Source: Sulfoacidibacillus ferrooxidans (GTDB lineage Bacteria > Bacillota > Bacilli > Alicyclobacillales > SLC66). From it: a stretch of 64,000 nucleotides of DNA. The stretch's first letter is position 1. Every line of letters begins with the position of its first letter. Of the stretch, positions 45,039 through 53,639 are shown one piece after another. The stretch spans positions 1 through 64,000 of the forward strand of contig NZ_JALBUF010000006.1 in assembly GCF_022606465.1 (NCBI RefSeq), read 5' to 3'. Below the pieces are notes generated by a model. That model had not been told where the DNA came from, searched no databases, and was given only the letters and a program-made list of their open reading frames with translations. The position numbers were made by a program, and so were the translations under genes.

Positions 45039-47627
45039 CTATTCAATGGAAACAGTCAATAAACCCTCTTTCACATCAATTGCAATTGTCCCACGCGCTG
45101 TCGATTCAGCAAGTAACAGGCGACTTAGTGGCGTTTCAATCTCCTGCCCGATCAACCGCTTTAAGGGTCTAGCACCGAATACAGGGTCATACCCCTTCTC
45201 CCCTAAATAAGCGAGGGCGGCATCTGACCATCTTAGCTTTAAGCCTACGTTTTTACGCAATCGCACTGCTAGACGATCTAACATTTGTTTTGCAATGGCA
45301 CTCATATTGGCTAGGTTTAATGCATGAAAAACAACAATTTCATCGACGCGGTTCAGGAATTCTGGTCGAAAGTGTCGTTGCAAGATGGAGCGCACTTGTG
45401 TCTCTATGGCACTAAATTCCTCATGCTGCTCTGTTCTCCGCAAAATCTCATCACTGCCAAGATTCGATGTCATGATGATCACTGTATTTTGAAAGTTAAC
45501 CGTCCGACCTTGACCATCTGTCAGTCTTCCATCATCTAACACTTGTAATAACAAGTTAAACACATCAGGATGAGCTTTTTCTATTTCGTCTAACAGGACG
45601 ACTGCATAAGGCTTACGCCGAATCGCTTCTGTCAGTTGTCCGCCTTCTTCATATCCCACATATCCTGGTGGTGCTCCTATTAAGCGAGCAATTGCATGTT
45701 TTTCCATGAATTCAGACATATCGATGCGCACCATCATCCGCTCATCGTCAAATAAAAGTTCAGATAATGCACGCGATAACTCTGTTTTACCTACCCCCGT
45801 AGGTCCCAGAAAAATAAAACTACCTATCGGGCGATTAGGGTCTTTCACGCCTGCCCGTGCACGTAACACAGCATCAGCAACCGCTTGTACCGCTTCATCT
45901 TGACCGATCACCCGGTGATGTAACTCTTCATCTAGATGCAGTAATTTGTCTCGTTCCCCTTGCATAAGGCGCTTTAGTGGAATGCCAGTCCAACGGCTGA
46001 TCACCTCTGCAATATCTTCTTGATCCACTTCTTCTTTTAATAGCATGCCACGACTTTGTTTTGACGCTAGTTCTTCTTCTTCAAGATGAAGTTTGCGTTC
46101 TAATTCACCTAAACGACCGTAGCGCAACTCTGCTAATTTATTTAAATCGTACTCTCGTTCTGCTCGCTCCATATCATTGCGTGTCTGTTCAATCTCTTTT
46201 TTGAGATCGCGAACGCGCGCAATATATTGTTTTTCAATCTCCCACTGCACCTTTAATGTATCCGCATCCTGCCGTACATCAGCAAGTTCTGTGCGAATCT
46301 TAAGCAACCGTTCGCTGACTGCCTCATCTTGCTCTTTACTAAGCGCGGCTTCTTCGATCTCTAGCTGCATGATCCGTCGAGTCATCTCATCTAACTCCGT
46401 TGGCATACTATCGATTTCTGTACGTAGACGCGCTGCCGCTTCATCCATCAGATCAATGGCTTTGTCAGGTAAAAACCGGTCACTAATATACCGATCAGAA
46501 AGTGTTGCTGCTGCAATGATGGCACTATCCTTAATGCGCACGCCATGAAAGACCTCATATCGTTCTTTCAAACCGCGCAAAATAGAAATCGTGTCTTCGA
46601 CTGAGGGTTGGTTGACAATCACTGGCTGAAAACGCCGCTCTAATGCCGCATCCTTTTCGACATGTTGACGATATTCATCCAGTGTGGTCGCACCAATTGT
46701 GCGCAGTTCACCGCGCGCGAGCATAGGTTTCAACAGATTGCCTGCATCCATTGCACCTTCTGCGGCTCCCGCTCCCACCACCGTATGTAACTCATCAATA
46801 AATAAAATAATCTCACCTGCAGAATCTTTCACTTCTTTTAACACAGCTTTTAAACGCTCTTCAAATTCTCCTCGATACTTTGCACCAGCTACCAATGAAC
46901 CCATATCAAGACTAATTAACCGTTTGTGCTTTAAGCCTTCCGGCACATCACCTGCAACGATTCGCCGAGCTAGTCCCTCAACAATCGCGGTTTTTCCAAC
47001 ACCTGGTTCACCAATCAAGACAGGATTATTTTTCGTTCGGCGCGATAAAATTTCAATAGTGCGACGAATCTCATCATCGCGACCAATCACAGGATCGAGT
47101 TTCCCATCACTGGCTTCTTGCGTAAGATCTCTACCATAGCGCAATAAGGCCTCATATGTCCCCTCCGGATTATCTCCTGTCACCTTTTGATTCCCCCGAA
47201 TCGCACGTAAAGATTGTAAAACTGCATCTCGAGTCAATCCAATCTGTGCACATGCAGTCACCGTATCCCGTTCACTCTGCCCAATCAGTGCCAATAAGAG
47301 ATGTTCCACACTTACAAATTCATCTTTCATCTCTTTTGCTTCTTGTGCAGCCGTTGCAAGCGTTCGAGCAAGACCAGTACCCATGTGCAAAGTACTATCA
47401 TATCCAGTGACAACAGGAATCTGGCGCAGTAATTGTTCAACCTTCGTTTTCGCAACCTCGTAGATTCCCATGTGCTCTAGAAGCCGCGGAATCAATCCAC
47501 CCTCTTGATCAATCAAAGAAGAAAGCAAATGTTTTCCTGTCACTTCTTGATGATGGCTCATGGCAGCCAATTGCTCAGCTGCCACAAGTGCTTCTCGCGA
47601 TTTTTGTGTATATTGATTAGCATCCAT
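45039..47627 (-). CDS. clpB: ATP-dependent chaperone ClpB
   Basis: Hexameric AAA+ disaggregase that works with DnaK. Domains in order: N-domain (1-145), NBD1 with Walker [14 protein letters not shown] (about 205-217), the ClpB-specific coiled-coil middle domain (about 400-525), NBD2 with [14 protein letters not shown], and the C-terminal domain. It has 862 residues, full length. The middle domain separates it from ClpC/ClpA. No good ribosome site lies at the usual distance from the ATG, and no CIRCE or CtsR heptad repeat is visible in the 57 bases upstream. Confidence 0.96.
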   Translation of the reverse strand: MDANQYTQKSREALVAAEQLAAMSHHQEVTGKHLLSSLIDQEGGLIPRLLEHMGIYEVAKTKVEQLLRQIPVVTGYDSTLHMGTGLARTLATAAQEAKEMKDEFVSVEHLLLALIGQSERDTVTACAQIGLTRDAVLQSLRAIRGNQKVTGDNPEGTYEALLRYGRDLTQEASDGKLDPVIGRDDEIRRTIEILSRRTKNNPVLIGEPGVGKTAIVEGLARRIVAGDVPEGLKHKRLISLDMGSLVAGAKYRGEFEERLKAVLKEVKDSAGEIILFIDELHTVVGAGAAEGAMDAGNLLKPMLARGELRTIGATTLDEYRQHVEKDAALERRFQPVIVNQPSVEDTISILRGLKERYEVFHGVRIKDSAIIAAATLSDRYISDRFLPDKAIDLMDEAAARLRTEIDSMPTELDEMTRRIMQLEIEEAALSKEQDEAVSERLLKIRTELADVRQDADTLKVQWEIEKQYIARVRDLKKEIEQTRNDMERAEREYDLNKLAELRYGRLGELERKLHLEEEELASKQSRGMLLKEEVDQEDIAEVISRWTGIPLKRLMQGERDKLLHLDEELHHRVIGQDEAVQAVADAVLRARAGVKDPNRPIGSFIFLGPTGVGKTELSRALSELLFDDERMMVRIDMSEFMEKHAIARLIGAPPGYVGYEEGGQLTEAIRRKPYAVVLLDEIEKAHPDVFNLLLQVLDDGRLTDGQGRTVNFQNTVIIMTSNLGSDEILRRTEQHEEFSAIETQVRSILQRHFRPEFLNRVDEIVVFHALNLANMSAIAKQMLDRLAVRLRKNVGLKLRWSDAALAYLGEKGYDPVFGARPLKRLIGQEIETPLSRLLLAESTARGTIAIDVKEGLLTVSIE

Positions 47628-47684
47628 AATGTCTGATGATCACGTCCTCTCACGCTCTCATTATGACACAACCCAGCATGGAAT

Positions 47685-48281
47685 TTATACCCAAAAATGC
47701 ATTCCGTTTGCAAAATTCATGGTAACTCCAACCGTCAGATAAAATAACCAAATTCCTGTGAGAAGTTGAAAAAATCCTGTCGCTTTTTCAAAGAACTTAC
47801 TATTTCCCAACCGCCAAAATATTTCACTAACATAAATGAGACTCAGTCCAATAAATAAGATCATTGCAGGAATGTCACCATTACCACCAAAAGAAAACGC
47901 GCCCAGAATACCTAATCCAAGTACAGGAATGGCCATCCAACCCTCTGGACCATACTCTGCACCTATATAGCGCCTGTATCCTAGCACAATCCAGTGAAGT
48001 CCATAGACACTAAAGGCGAGTGCTGCCATATATAAGGGTGCGGCATTGCGATAGACAGGGAACCACGATAAGCCTACCATAAGATATGTACCAGTGATTA
48101 ACTGGCCAAATCCACCCATGAATATACCCCATAGACCGATCGTTCGATCAAAACTGGCTTTGTCTTTTGACCAGTTAGGATACTTCGTTAACGTTGTACC
48201 TCCCTGCACAAAATAATTAATGGATAGCGACAAAAAACCTATCGCTAAAGGCCAAAATTGCGAAATAGGAAAACTGCTCAC
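47685..48281 (-). CDS. GPR1/FUN34/YaaH-like six-helix membrane protein
   Basis: A 198-residue protein with six hydrophobic helices. The segments FWPLAIGFLSLSINYFVQGG, GLWGIFMGGFGQLITGTYL and AALAFSVYGLHWIVLGYRR resemble the GPR1/FUN34/YaaH (SatP) family of acetate/succinate channels, but the classic NPAPLGL motif is altered. It could also belong to a related AmiS/UreI-type family. GGAGG lies before the ATG. It precedes clpB by 57 bases on the same strand, with no functional link evident. Confidence 0.6.
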   Translation of the reverse strand: MSSFPISQFWPLAIGFLSLSINYFVQGGTTLTKYPNWSKDKASFDRTIGLWGIFMGGFGQLITGTYLMVGLSWFPVYRNAAPLYMAALAFSVYGLHWIVLGYRRYIGAEYGPEGWMAIPVLGLGILGAFSFGGNGDIPAMILFIGLSLIYVSEIFWRLGNSKFFEKATGFFQLLTGIWLFYLTVGVTMNFANGMHFWV

Positions 48282-48588
48282 TGTCGGCTTCCTCCTTATG
48301 ATTTTCGTTCTTGATTGCCATTCTGTTACCTACTACGTTCCATACTTAAGAGGCAGGCGCAAGGCTTGTCCCTATCACCCCCATCACTACTTTTCCTGCT
48401 TAGTTATTACAAGGTTGCCTCAAACGAAACATCCTCATGCGAACTTGATGAGAAAGACGTAGGTAGCATCGAAGAGATGCATGATGTGGTAGCATAGAAG
48501 TGTAGAGTGCATCGTACCACATTTACTTGCATTAACTCAATTACTTTGTATTTAATAGTAAAGAAACAATGCTAAGGAGTGAACACTT
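48282..48588. other. 307-base intergenic gap, no supported feature
   Basis: This divergent gap between the YaaH-like gene and the beta-hydroxyacid dehydrogenase gene must hold two promoters. I see no gene, strong hairpin or recognised riboswitch. A 12-codon open stretch on the minus strand starting near 48438 is too short to call. Confidence 0.4.
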
Positions 48589-49500
48589 TTGGAAAAAATC
48601 TTGTCAGATCATCGAAATGTTGGATTTATTGGTCTTGGAACCATGGGGTTACCTATGGCAACACACCTTTTGCAAGCGGGATATACTCTCCATATTTACA
48701 ACCGAACACCTGAAAAAACAGCTGCATTAGTGAAACTCGGTGCCATCGCCCATTCTTCGCCAAAAGAAGTGGCACAACATGGCAAGATCATCTTTACCAT
48801 GGTTGCACATGACAATGCACTACTAGACGTCGCATTAGGTCAAGATGGCATCATTCATGGCATGAGTGCTCATGCTACGCTGATTGACTGTAGCACCGTA
48901 TCCCAAGCTGCCAGTCAAAAAGTCGCTGCACACATACAATCACTCGGTGCAACTATGCTAGATGCACCTGTTAGTGGCAGTGAACCACATGCACACGAGG
49001 GCAGTCTTGTATTCATGGTTGGCGGACCAAAACAGGTCTATGATAACTGCCAGGATCTTTTACTCACCATGGGTAAACAAGCTGTTTACATGGGCGAAAA
49101 CGGACATGGCGTCGCAGCAAAGTTAGCTGTAAACACGATTCTCGCGCAAAACTTAGTGGCGCTTTCTGAAGGGCTCATACTTGCCATGAAATCAGGAATC
49201 GATCCTCAACCATTTATGGAAGTCGTACGCGGCGGTGGAGCTCGTAGTGGGATGGCAGAATACAAAGCGCCAAAGATGATAGCACATGATTTTAGTGCTC
49301 AATTTACGACGGCACTCTTATCGAAAGATCTTCAACTAGCTAGCTTACAAGCTGCAGCCCTTGCCATTCCATTGCCTGGTTTAAGTCTATCCAAAGATCT
49401 ATTTCAGATGGCTGTAGCTAAAGGGTATGCACATGAAGACATGAGCGCACTCATCAAATGCTATGAAGAGTGGTCCCATCTTTCTCAAAGTCAGGAGTGA
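48589..49500 (+). CDS. NAD(P)-dependent beta-hydroxyacid dehydrogenase (HIBADH family)
   Basis: A 303-residue oxidoreductase of the 3-hydroxyisobutyrate/tartronate semialdehyde reductase family. Rossmann loop NVGFIGLGTMGLPMATHLL, then substrate motif LDAPVSGSEPHAHEGSL and the catalytic Lys segment GVAAKLAVNTILAQNLVALSEG. The NRT after the first strand (YNRTPEK) suggests NADPH. The start is TTG with AAGGAG 9 bases upstream. It precedes an MBL hydrolase gene by 6 bases. The exact substrate cannot be read. Confidence 0.9.
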   Translation: MEKILSDHRNVGFIGLGTMGLPMATHLLQAGYTLHIYNRTPEKTAALVKLGAIAHSSPKEVAQHGKIIFTMVAHDNALLDVALGQDGIIHGMSAHATLIDCSTVSQAASQKVAAHIQSLGATMLDAPVSGSEPHAHEGSLVFMVGGPKQVYDNCQDLLLTMGKQAVYMGENGHGVAAKLAVNTILAQNLVALSEGLILAMKSGIDPQPFMEVVRGGGARSGMAEYKAPKMIAHDFSAQFTTALLSKDLQLASLQAAALAIPLPGLSLSKDLFQMAVAKGYAHEDMSALIKCYEEWSHLSQSQE

Positions 49501-49506
49501 TTAGCC

Positions 49507-50139
49507 ATGGAGATTTCTCCACGCGTACATCTTTTAGAAGAAACCAAAGGTAGTTACGCCTATGTGATAGTAGGTGAAGAACCCGTTCTCGTCGACACTT
49601 TTTTCCCTGGAAAAAGTGATCGCGTAGTTGCAGGACTAGCGCGCATCGGTATGCGACCTTCTGATCTTGCCCACATCGTGCTGACCCATAGTGATGTTGA
49701 CCATATTGGCAATGCAAAAAGACTTAAAGAGCTATCGGGAGCCACGTTGTGGGCACCGCAAGAAGAACTTCCATATATTTATAAACAAGAAAAGGATCAC
49801 GGCATTCGCCGTATCATTCGCGCCATCATGAAAGTAGAACAACCAGTCATTGATGAAACGTACGATGCGGGTAAACGTATTGCTGACTTAGAAATCATAC
49901 CAACGCCTGGTCATACGAAGGGACATGTAAGCATTCGCTTAGGCGATGTTTTGATTGCAGGAGATCTTGTTACCACAAGACAAGGTAAGTTAAAACCTTC
50001 ACCAGGTTTTCTCACATGGGATCGCGCTGCATTGCAGCGATCATTGCGAGCGGTAGGCAAACAGCCATTTGATTGGATCTGTCCAGCACATGGCGAACCT
50101 GTGAGGCGAGGTGACTTGTGGGACGCATTTAGTCGGTAG
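49507..50139 (+). CDS. MBL-fold metallohydrolase
   Basis: A 210-residue metallo-beta-lactamase-fold protein. Metal ligands are in IVLTHSDVDHIGNAKRL (HxDxDH variant of HxHxDH), TPGHTKGHVSIRLGDVLIAGD, and CPAHGEP near the end. The first ligand pair reads H-S-D rather than H-x-H, so one metal site may differ. Substrate unknown; glyoxalase II and lactonase types share this fold. It starts 6 bases after the dehydrogenase stop and is probably in the same operon. Confidence 0.88.
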   Translation: MEISPRVHLLEETKGSYAYVIVGEEPVLVDTFFPGKSDRVVAGLARIGMRPSDLAHIVLTHSDVDHIGNAKRLKELSGATLWAPQEELPYIYKQEKDHGIRRIIRAIMKVEQPVIDETYDAGKRIADLEIIPTPGHTKGHVSIRLGDVLIAGDLVTTRQGKLKPSPGFLTWDRAALQRSLRAVGKQPFDWICPAHGEPVRRGDLWDAFSR

Positions 50140-50252
50140 TGCACCCACACCTTGCACATGGACTGGCTTAGAGCATAGATACGTACCTCTTGCGACATGC
50201 TATAAAAACGTGTCATCTAAGCGACTTCAACCATGTCAAAGGATGTGTATGA

Positions 50253-51131
50253 ATGCCAGACCAACAATCACTCAGCGCAAAAGGTTCCACTTTTCCACCA
50301 CAACACCAAGATCAACAACCTGGATTTGAAATGTTGATGAATCCATTGCCAATCTATGAAGATCAAACGGAACAAGGTTCACATAAGTTACAAGGAAAAG
50401 TAGCGTTAATTACTGGTGGGGACAGTGGAATCGGGCGTGCTGTAGCGATTGCCTTTGCAAAGGAAGGCGCAGATGTTGCAATCGCTTATCTCAATGAACA
50501 CGAAGATGCACAACTGACAAAACAGCGTATTGAACAGTTAGGTAAAAGGTCGCTCCTCTTAGCTGGAGATATTGGAGAAGAGTCTTTTTGTCAGGAGATT
50601 GTACAGCGTGTAGTTGATCATTTTTCGCGTATCGATATTCTTGTCAACAATGCAGGAGAACAACATCCACAGCAACAAATTGAAATGATTACATCAGATC
50701 AATTGTTGCGCACCTTTAAAACCAATATATTTTCCATGTTCTACTTAACAAAAGCAGTCTTACCCTATATGCCGATAGGAAGCTCCATCATCAATACAGC
50801 ATCGATCACAGCGTATGAGGGACACAAAACGCTCATTGATTATTCTTCTACAAAAGGAGCCATTGTAACGTTTACTCGATCACTGGCTCTATCCCTAGCC
50901 GATCGTGGCATTCGTGTAAATGGAGTCGCACCAGGGCCCATATGGACGCCACTGATTCCCGCATCATTCAGTGCATCTGAAGTTGCACAATTTGGGAGCA
51001 CGACACCTATGAAACGTGCCGGACAACCGGTTGAACTTGCATCGACATATGTTTACTTAGCTTCAGCCAGTTCATCTTATCTATCCGGTCAAATGCTCCA
51101 TATCAATGGGGGAACCATTGTCAACGGTTAA
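50253..51131 (+). CDS. SDR oxidoreductase, general-stress type (YdaD/YhdF-like)
   Basis: A 292-residue classical short-chain dehydrogenase with a 45-residue N-terminal extension rich in Gln and Pro (PPQHQDQQPG) as in general stress protein 39-type enzymes. Cofactor loop VALITGGDSGIGRAVAIAFA (TGxxxGIG), LVNNAGEQ, catalytic Ser in NTASITAY and Tyr/Lys in DYSSTKGA, then GVAPGPIWTPL. AAAGGATG lies about 8 bases before the ATG. Likely NADP-dependent; the substrate is unknown. Confidence 0.92.
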   Translation: MPDQQSLSAKGSTFPPQHQDQQPGFEMLMNPLPIYEDQTEQGSHKLQGKVALITGGDSGIGRAVAIAFAKEGADVAIAYLNEHEDAQLTKQRIEQLGKRSLLLAGDIGEESFCQEIVQRVVDHFSRIDILVNNAGEQHPQQQIEMITSDQLLRTFKTNIFSMFYLTKAVLPYMPIGSSIINTASITAYEGHKTLIDYSSTKGAIVTFTRSLALSLADRGIRVNGVAPGPIWTPLIPASFSASEVAQFGSTTPMKRAGQPVELASTYVYLASASSSYLSGQMLHINGGTIVNG

Positions 51132-51234
51132 TATCATCGTAAAAAGTGATAAACTGCTTCTTGCAACCTCTTGATATTCATGCCATGATCGATAGATATC
51201 AATTGAGATCTGGAATCGAACGTGGAGGGGCTTT

Positions 51235-52212
51235 ATGCAGACCGTACTTCATTCACACACACATAACGAAGAGGGACACCAACACTCGCACGACGCCGTA
51301 TTTCATTCGCATGCTCCGATTGGAAAAATGAAACAAGCGTTTTTATTGACACTTGTCATATTAGTTGTTGAAATAACTGGGGGGCTAATCTCACATAGCT
51401 TAGCCTTACTATCAGACGCTGGGCATGTACTTACGGATCTTGCGGCTATTGGCCTTTCTTGGTACGCCATGAATCAATCGCTAAAGCCTCCTACGGAAAA
51501 TTTAACGTATGGATACCATCGCACAGGCATACTTGCTGCATTAGTGAACGGTGTAGCGCTCATTGCCATCGCTTTGATCATAACCGTTGAAGCCTATCAG
51601 CGGATCATACATCCGCAACCAGTCAATGCTCTATGGATGATTGGCAGCGCTAGTGTCGGTTTGTTGATCAATTTATACCTAGGGCTTGGCATGCGTGATG
51701 ATGATAATTTAAATGTGCGCAGTGCAGTTCTACACATGTTAGGCGATGCGCTCGCTTCAGCTGGAGTCATTGTCGGGGCTGTCATCATCTTATGGACAAA
51801 ATGGTTTATGATCGACCCTCTTTTAAGTGTTGGGATCTCCCTGCTCATTGCCTATGGGGCGTGGCGAATTGTGAAGCAGACGGTCAATATACTTATGGAG
51901 GCCACACCAAAAGGTGTTTCGCTTTTATCTGTTGCAGCTGTAATTAAGCATGTAGCAGGAGTATACGATGTTCACGATCTCCACGTATGGAGTATCACGA
52001 GCGGGAAAAATGCCTTGTCTTGCCACGTAGTTCTTGAGGGTTCACTCTCCATTCGCGAAAGTCAGCCTATATTGCGCAATATTGAACACCAACTCATGCA
52101 TTTAGGGATTGGCCACAGCACCATTCAGATTGAGGATGCAGGTCACCCTCATACAGACTCCGTTCTATGTTCTGACGAAGAGGCCGTCCATCACCACCAT
52201 CATGATCAATAA
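51235..52212 (+). CDS. Cation diffusion facilitator (CzcD-like zinc/cobalt exporter)
   Basis: A 325-residue CDF antiporter with six helices. The His-rich start (HSHTHNEEGHQHSHD) and end (HHHHHD) bracket the core; metal site residues are in ALLSDAGHVLTDLAAIG (HxxxD) and VLHMLGDALASAGVI. The C-terminal cytosolic domain has VHDLHVWSITSGKNALSCHV. It exports Zn2+ and related divalent ions in exchange for protons. GGAGGGG precedes the ATG. It ends at a perfect 16-bp terminator hairpin. Confidence 0.94.
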   Translation: MQTVLHSHTHNEEGHQHSHDAVFHSHAPIGKMKQAFLLTLVILVVEITGGLISHSLALLSDAGHVLTDLAAIGLSWYAMNQSLKPPTENLTYGYHRTGILAALVNGVALIAIALIITVEAYQRIIHPQPVNALWMIGSASVGLLINLYLGLGMRDDDNLNVRSAVLHMLGDALASAGVIVGAVIILWTKWFMIDPLLSVGISLLIAYGAWRIVKQTVNILMEATPKGVSLLSVAAVIKHVAGVYDVHDLHVWSITSGKNALSCHVVLEGSLSIRESQPILRNIEHQLMHLGIGHSTIQIEDAGHPHTDSVLCSDEEAVHHHHHDQ

Positions 52213-52253
52213 CCATGGCGCTGTCCTCTTCATTCGTGGACAGCGCCATGGTT
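52211..52253. terminator. Terminator after the CDF gene
   Basis: AACCATGGCGCTGTCC and its exact complement (16-bp arms) around an 11-base loop, starting within the stop codon. There is no long T tract, but the stem is very stable. Confidence 0.7.
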
Positions 52254-52337
52254 ATGATGTTTCGATCATGCAATTCACTTGATCACTTACAAGACACCAT
52301 GACATGAACATCACATGACCATTATGAGCATAACTCC

Positions 52338-53054
52338 TCAAATGCTCGTGCCCGCCCCGAATATACGTGTCATCCAAGACGTAAGTGTCTCTAAGCGATG
52401 AGTGATCAGCAACATCCCCATAAGCACAAGTACTGCCCCGCCAACCCGACTGATCGGTTCACTATATCGTTGTAACCAGCGAACAGACCCAAGCGTATAG
52501 GCTAGGACTAAAAAAGGAATTGCAAATCCAAGCGCATAGGCAAACATCAAAACCATACCATTCACTTGGCTCGTCGCAGCTATGGCAATCACCGATGCCA
52601 AAATAGGACCAATACAAGGTGTCCAGCCAGCAGAAAAACTAATGCCAATCACAAAAGCGCCTAGATACCCTGCAGGTTTTGACTTCGCATGCCACTTTGC
52701 CTCGCGCATAAACACATCAAGCTTGATCCACCCAAGCAAGATGAGCCCCATGACGATGACAATAACTCCACCGATCTCGCTAAATAGTGAGCGATACTGT
52801 GCAAACAATATTCCAAGTAAATTAGCTGAAGCGCCAAGTGCCACAAAAATAACAGAAAAACCGAGAACAAAGAACAAGGCATGAGTCAATGCCTTGGTCC
52901 TCACAGCAGACGTCACTAGCCCCGCATTGTTCCGATCATAAGAAATTCCAGAAATATACGAGATGTAAGACGGATAAAGCGGCAATGTACACGGTGATAC
53001 AAAGGAAGCCAAACCCGCTAAAAATGCAATCCACATCGTTGGTGTCGCAACCAT
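52338..53054 (-). CDS. ccdA: Cytochrome c biogenesis protein CcdA
   Basis: A 238-residue membrane thiol-redox carrier with six helices. The two redox Cys are in ASFVSPCTLPLYPSYIS (helix 1) and SFSAGWTPCIGPILASV (helix 4). CcdA passes electrons from cytosolic thioredoxin to extracytoplasmic partners such as ResA. A GAGGTGATG site lies before the ATG. It follows the ResA/TlpA-like gene after 37 bases, so the two probably form one redox unit. Confidence 0.94.
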   Translation of the reverse strand: MVATPTMWIAFLAGLASFVSPCTLPLYPSYISYISGISYDRNNAGLVTSAVRTKALTHALFFVLGFSVIFVALGASANLLGILFAQYRSLFSEIGGVIVIVMGLILLGWIKLDVFMREAKWHAKSKPAGYLGAFVIGISFSAGWTPCIGPILASVIAIAATSQVNGMVLMFAYALGFAIPFLVLAYTLGSVRWLQRYSEPISRVGGAVLVLMGMLLITHRLETLTSWMTRIFGAGTSI

Positions 53055-53091
53055 ATTGTCTCATCACCTCATTCGCAGTTCCGTGCCTCAC

Positions 53092-53613
53092 TCAATGTGT
53101 TGCTAGTAACTGCGCAAAATCTGATTGCATCACCGCGGGACTCATCATCCCCGTTACGCGATTGATGATGATGCCCTGCCGATTGATAAAGAAACTAGTG
53201 GGAATGTCCATTACAGCATACGTCGACTCTACATTTCCCTGTGTATCTAACAGCACTGGATAGGTCACACCGTATGTACTCACATACGCTTTTACAGCAG
53301 GTAGACTGTCACTTGGCGTCATATTCACCGCTAAAAAATCAATCTTATTGCCATATTTTTTATACATGTTTTCTAGATCTGGCGTTTCCATCTTACAAGG
53401 AGGGCACCACGAAGCAAAAAAATTAATGTAAACTAGTTGGCCCTTTAGGCTGCTTAGTGACACAGTCTTTCCCTGTAAATCTGTAAGCGTAAAGTCTGGT
53501 GCCCTATACCCCTTTTGTGGCAGAGCTGGCGGTTGTCGCGTAGCATTCATAAAACCTACTAAAGCAAGCGCAGCGACCACAATAACTAAAGCAGCACCTG
53601 TTTTGCGTTTCAT
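53092..53613 (-). CDS. TlpA/ResA-like membrane-anchored thioredoxin
   Basis: A 173-residue protein with an N-terminal membrane anchor (AALVIVVAALALVGFM, residues 6-23) and an extracellular thioredoxin fold. The redox site is NFFASWCPPCKMETPDL, with PDFTLTDLQGKTVSLSSLKG before it and the cis-Pro in MDIPTSFFINRQG. ResA-type proteins reduce apocytochrome c haem-site Cys; in spore formers StoA-type relatives act in the forespore. CPPC differs from the CEPC of ResA, so the exact role is open. It lies between the S9 peptidase gene (26 bases) and ccdA. Confidence 0.9.
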   Translation of the reverse strand: MKRKTGAALVIVVAALALVGFMNATRQPPALPQKGYRAPDFTLTDLQGKTVSLSSLKGQLVYINFFASWCPPCKMETPDLENMYKKYGNKIDFLAVNMTPSDSLPAVKAYVSTYGVTYPVLLDTQGNVESTYAVMDIPTSFFINRQGIIINRVTGMMSPAVMQSDFAQLLATH

Positions 53614-53639
53614 TGTTAGAATACCCTCTTCTCTCCATG

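Noticed and set aside
48282-48588. Possible riboswitch or small ORF in the 307-base gap
   Set aside because: A few GC-rich segments on the minus strand suggested structure, but no known aptamer core or coding frame with a ribosome site longer than 12 codons was found.
51235-52212. His-rich ends of the CDF gene as an added tag or artefact
   Set aside because: His-rich cytosolic ends are normal in CzcD-type zinc transporters.
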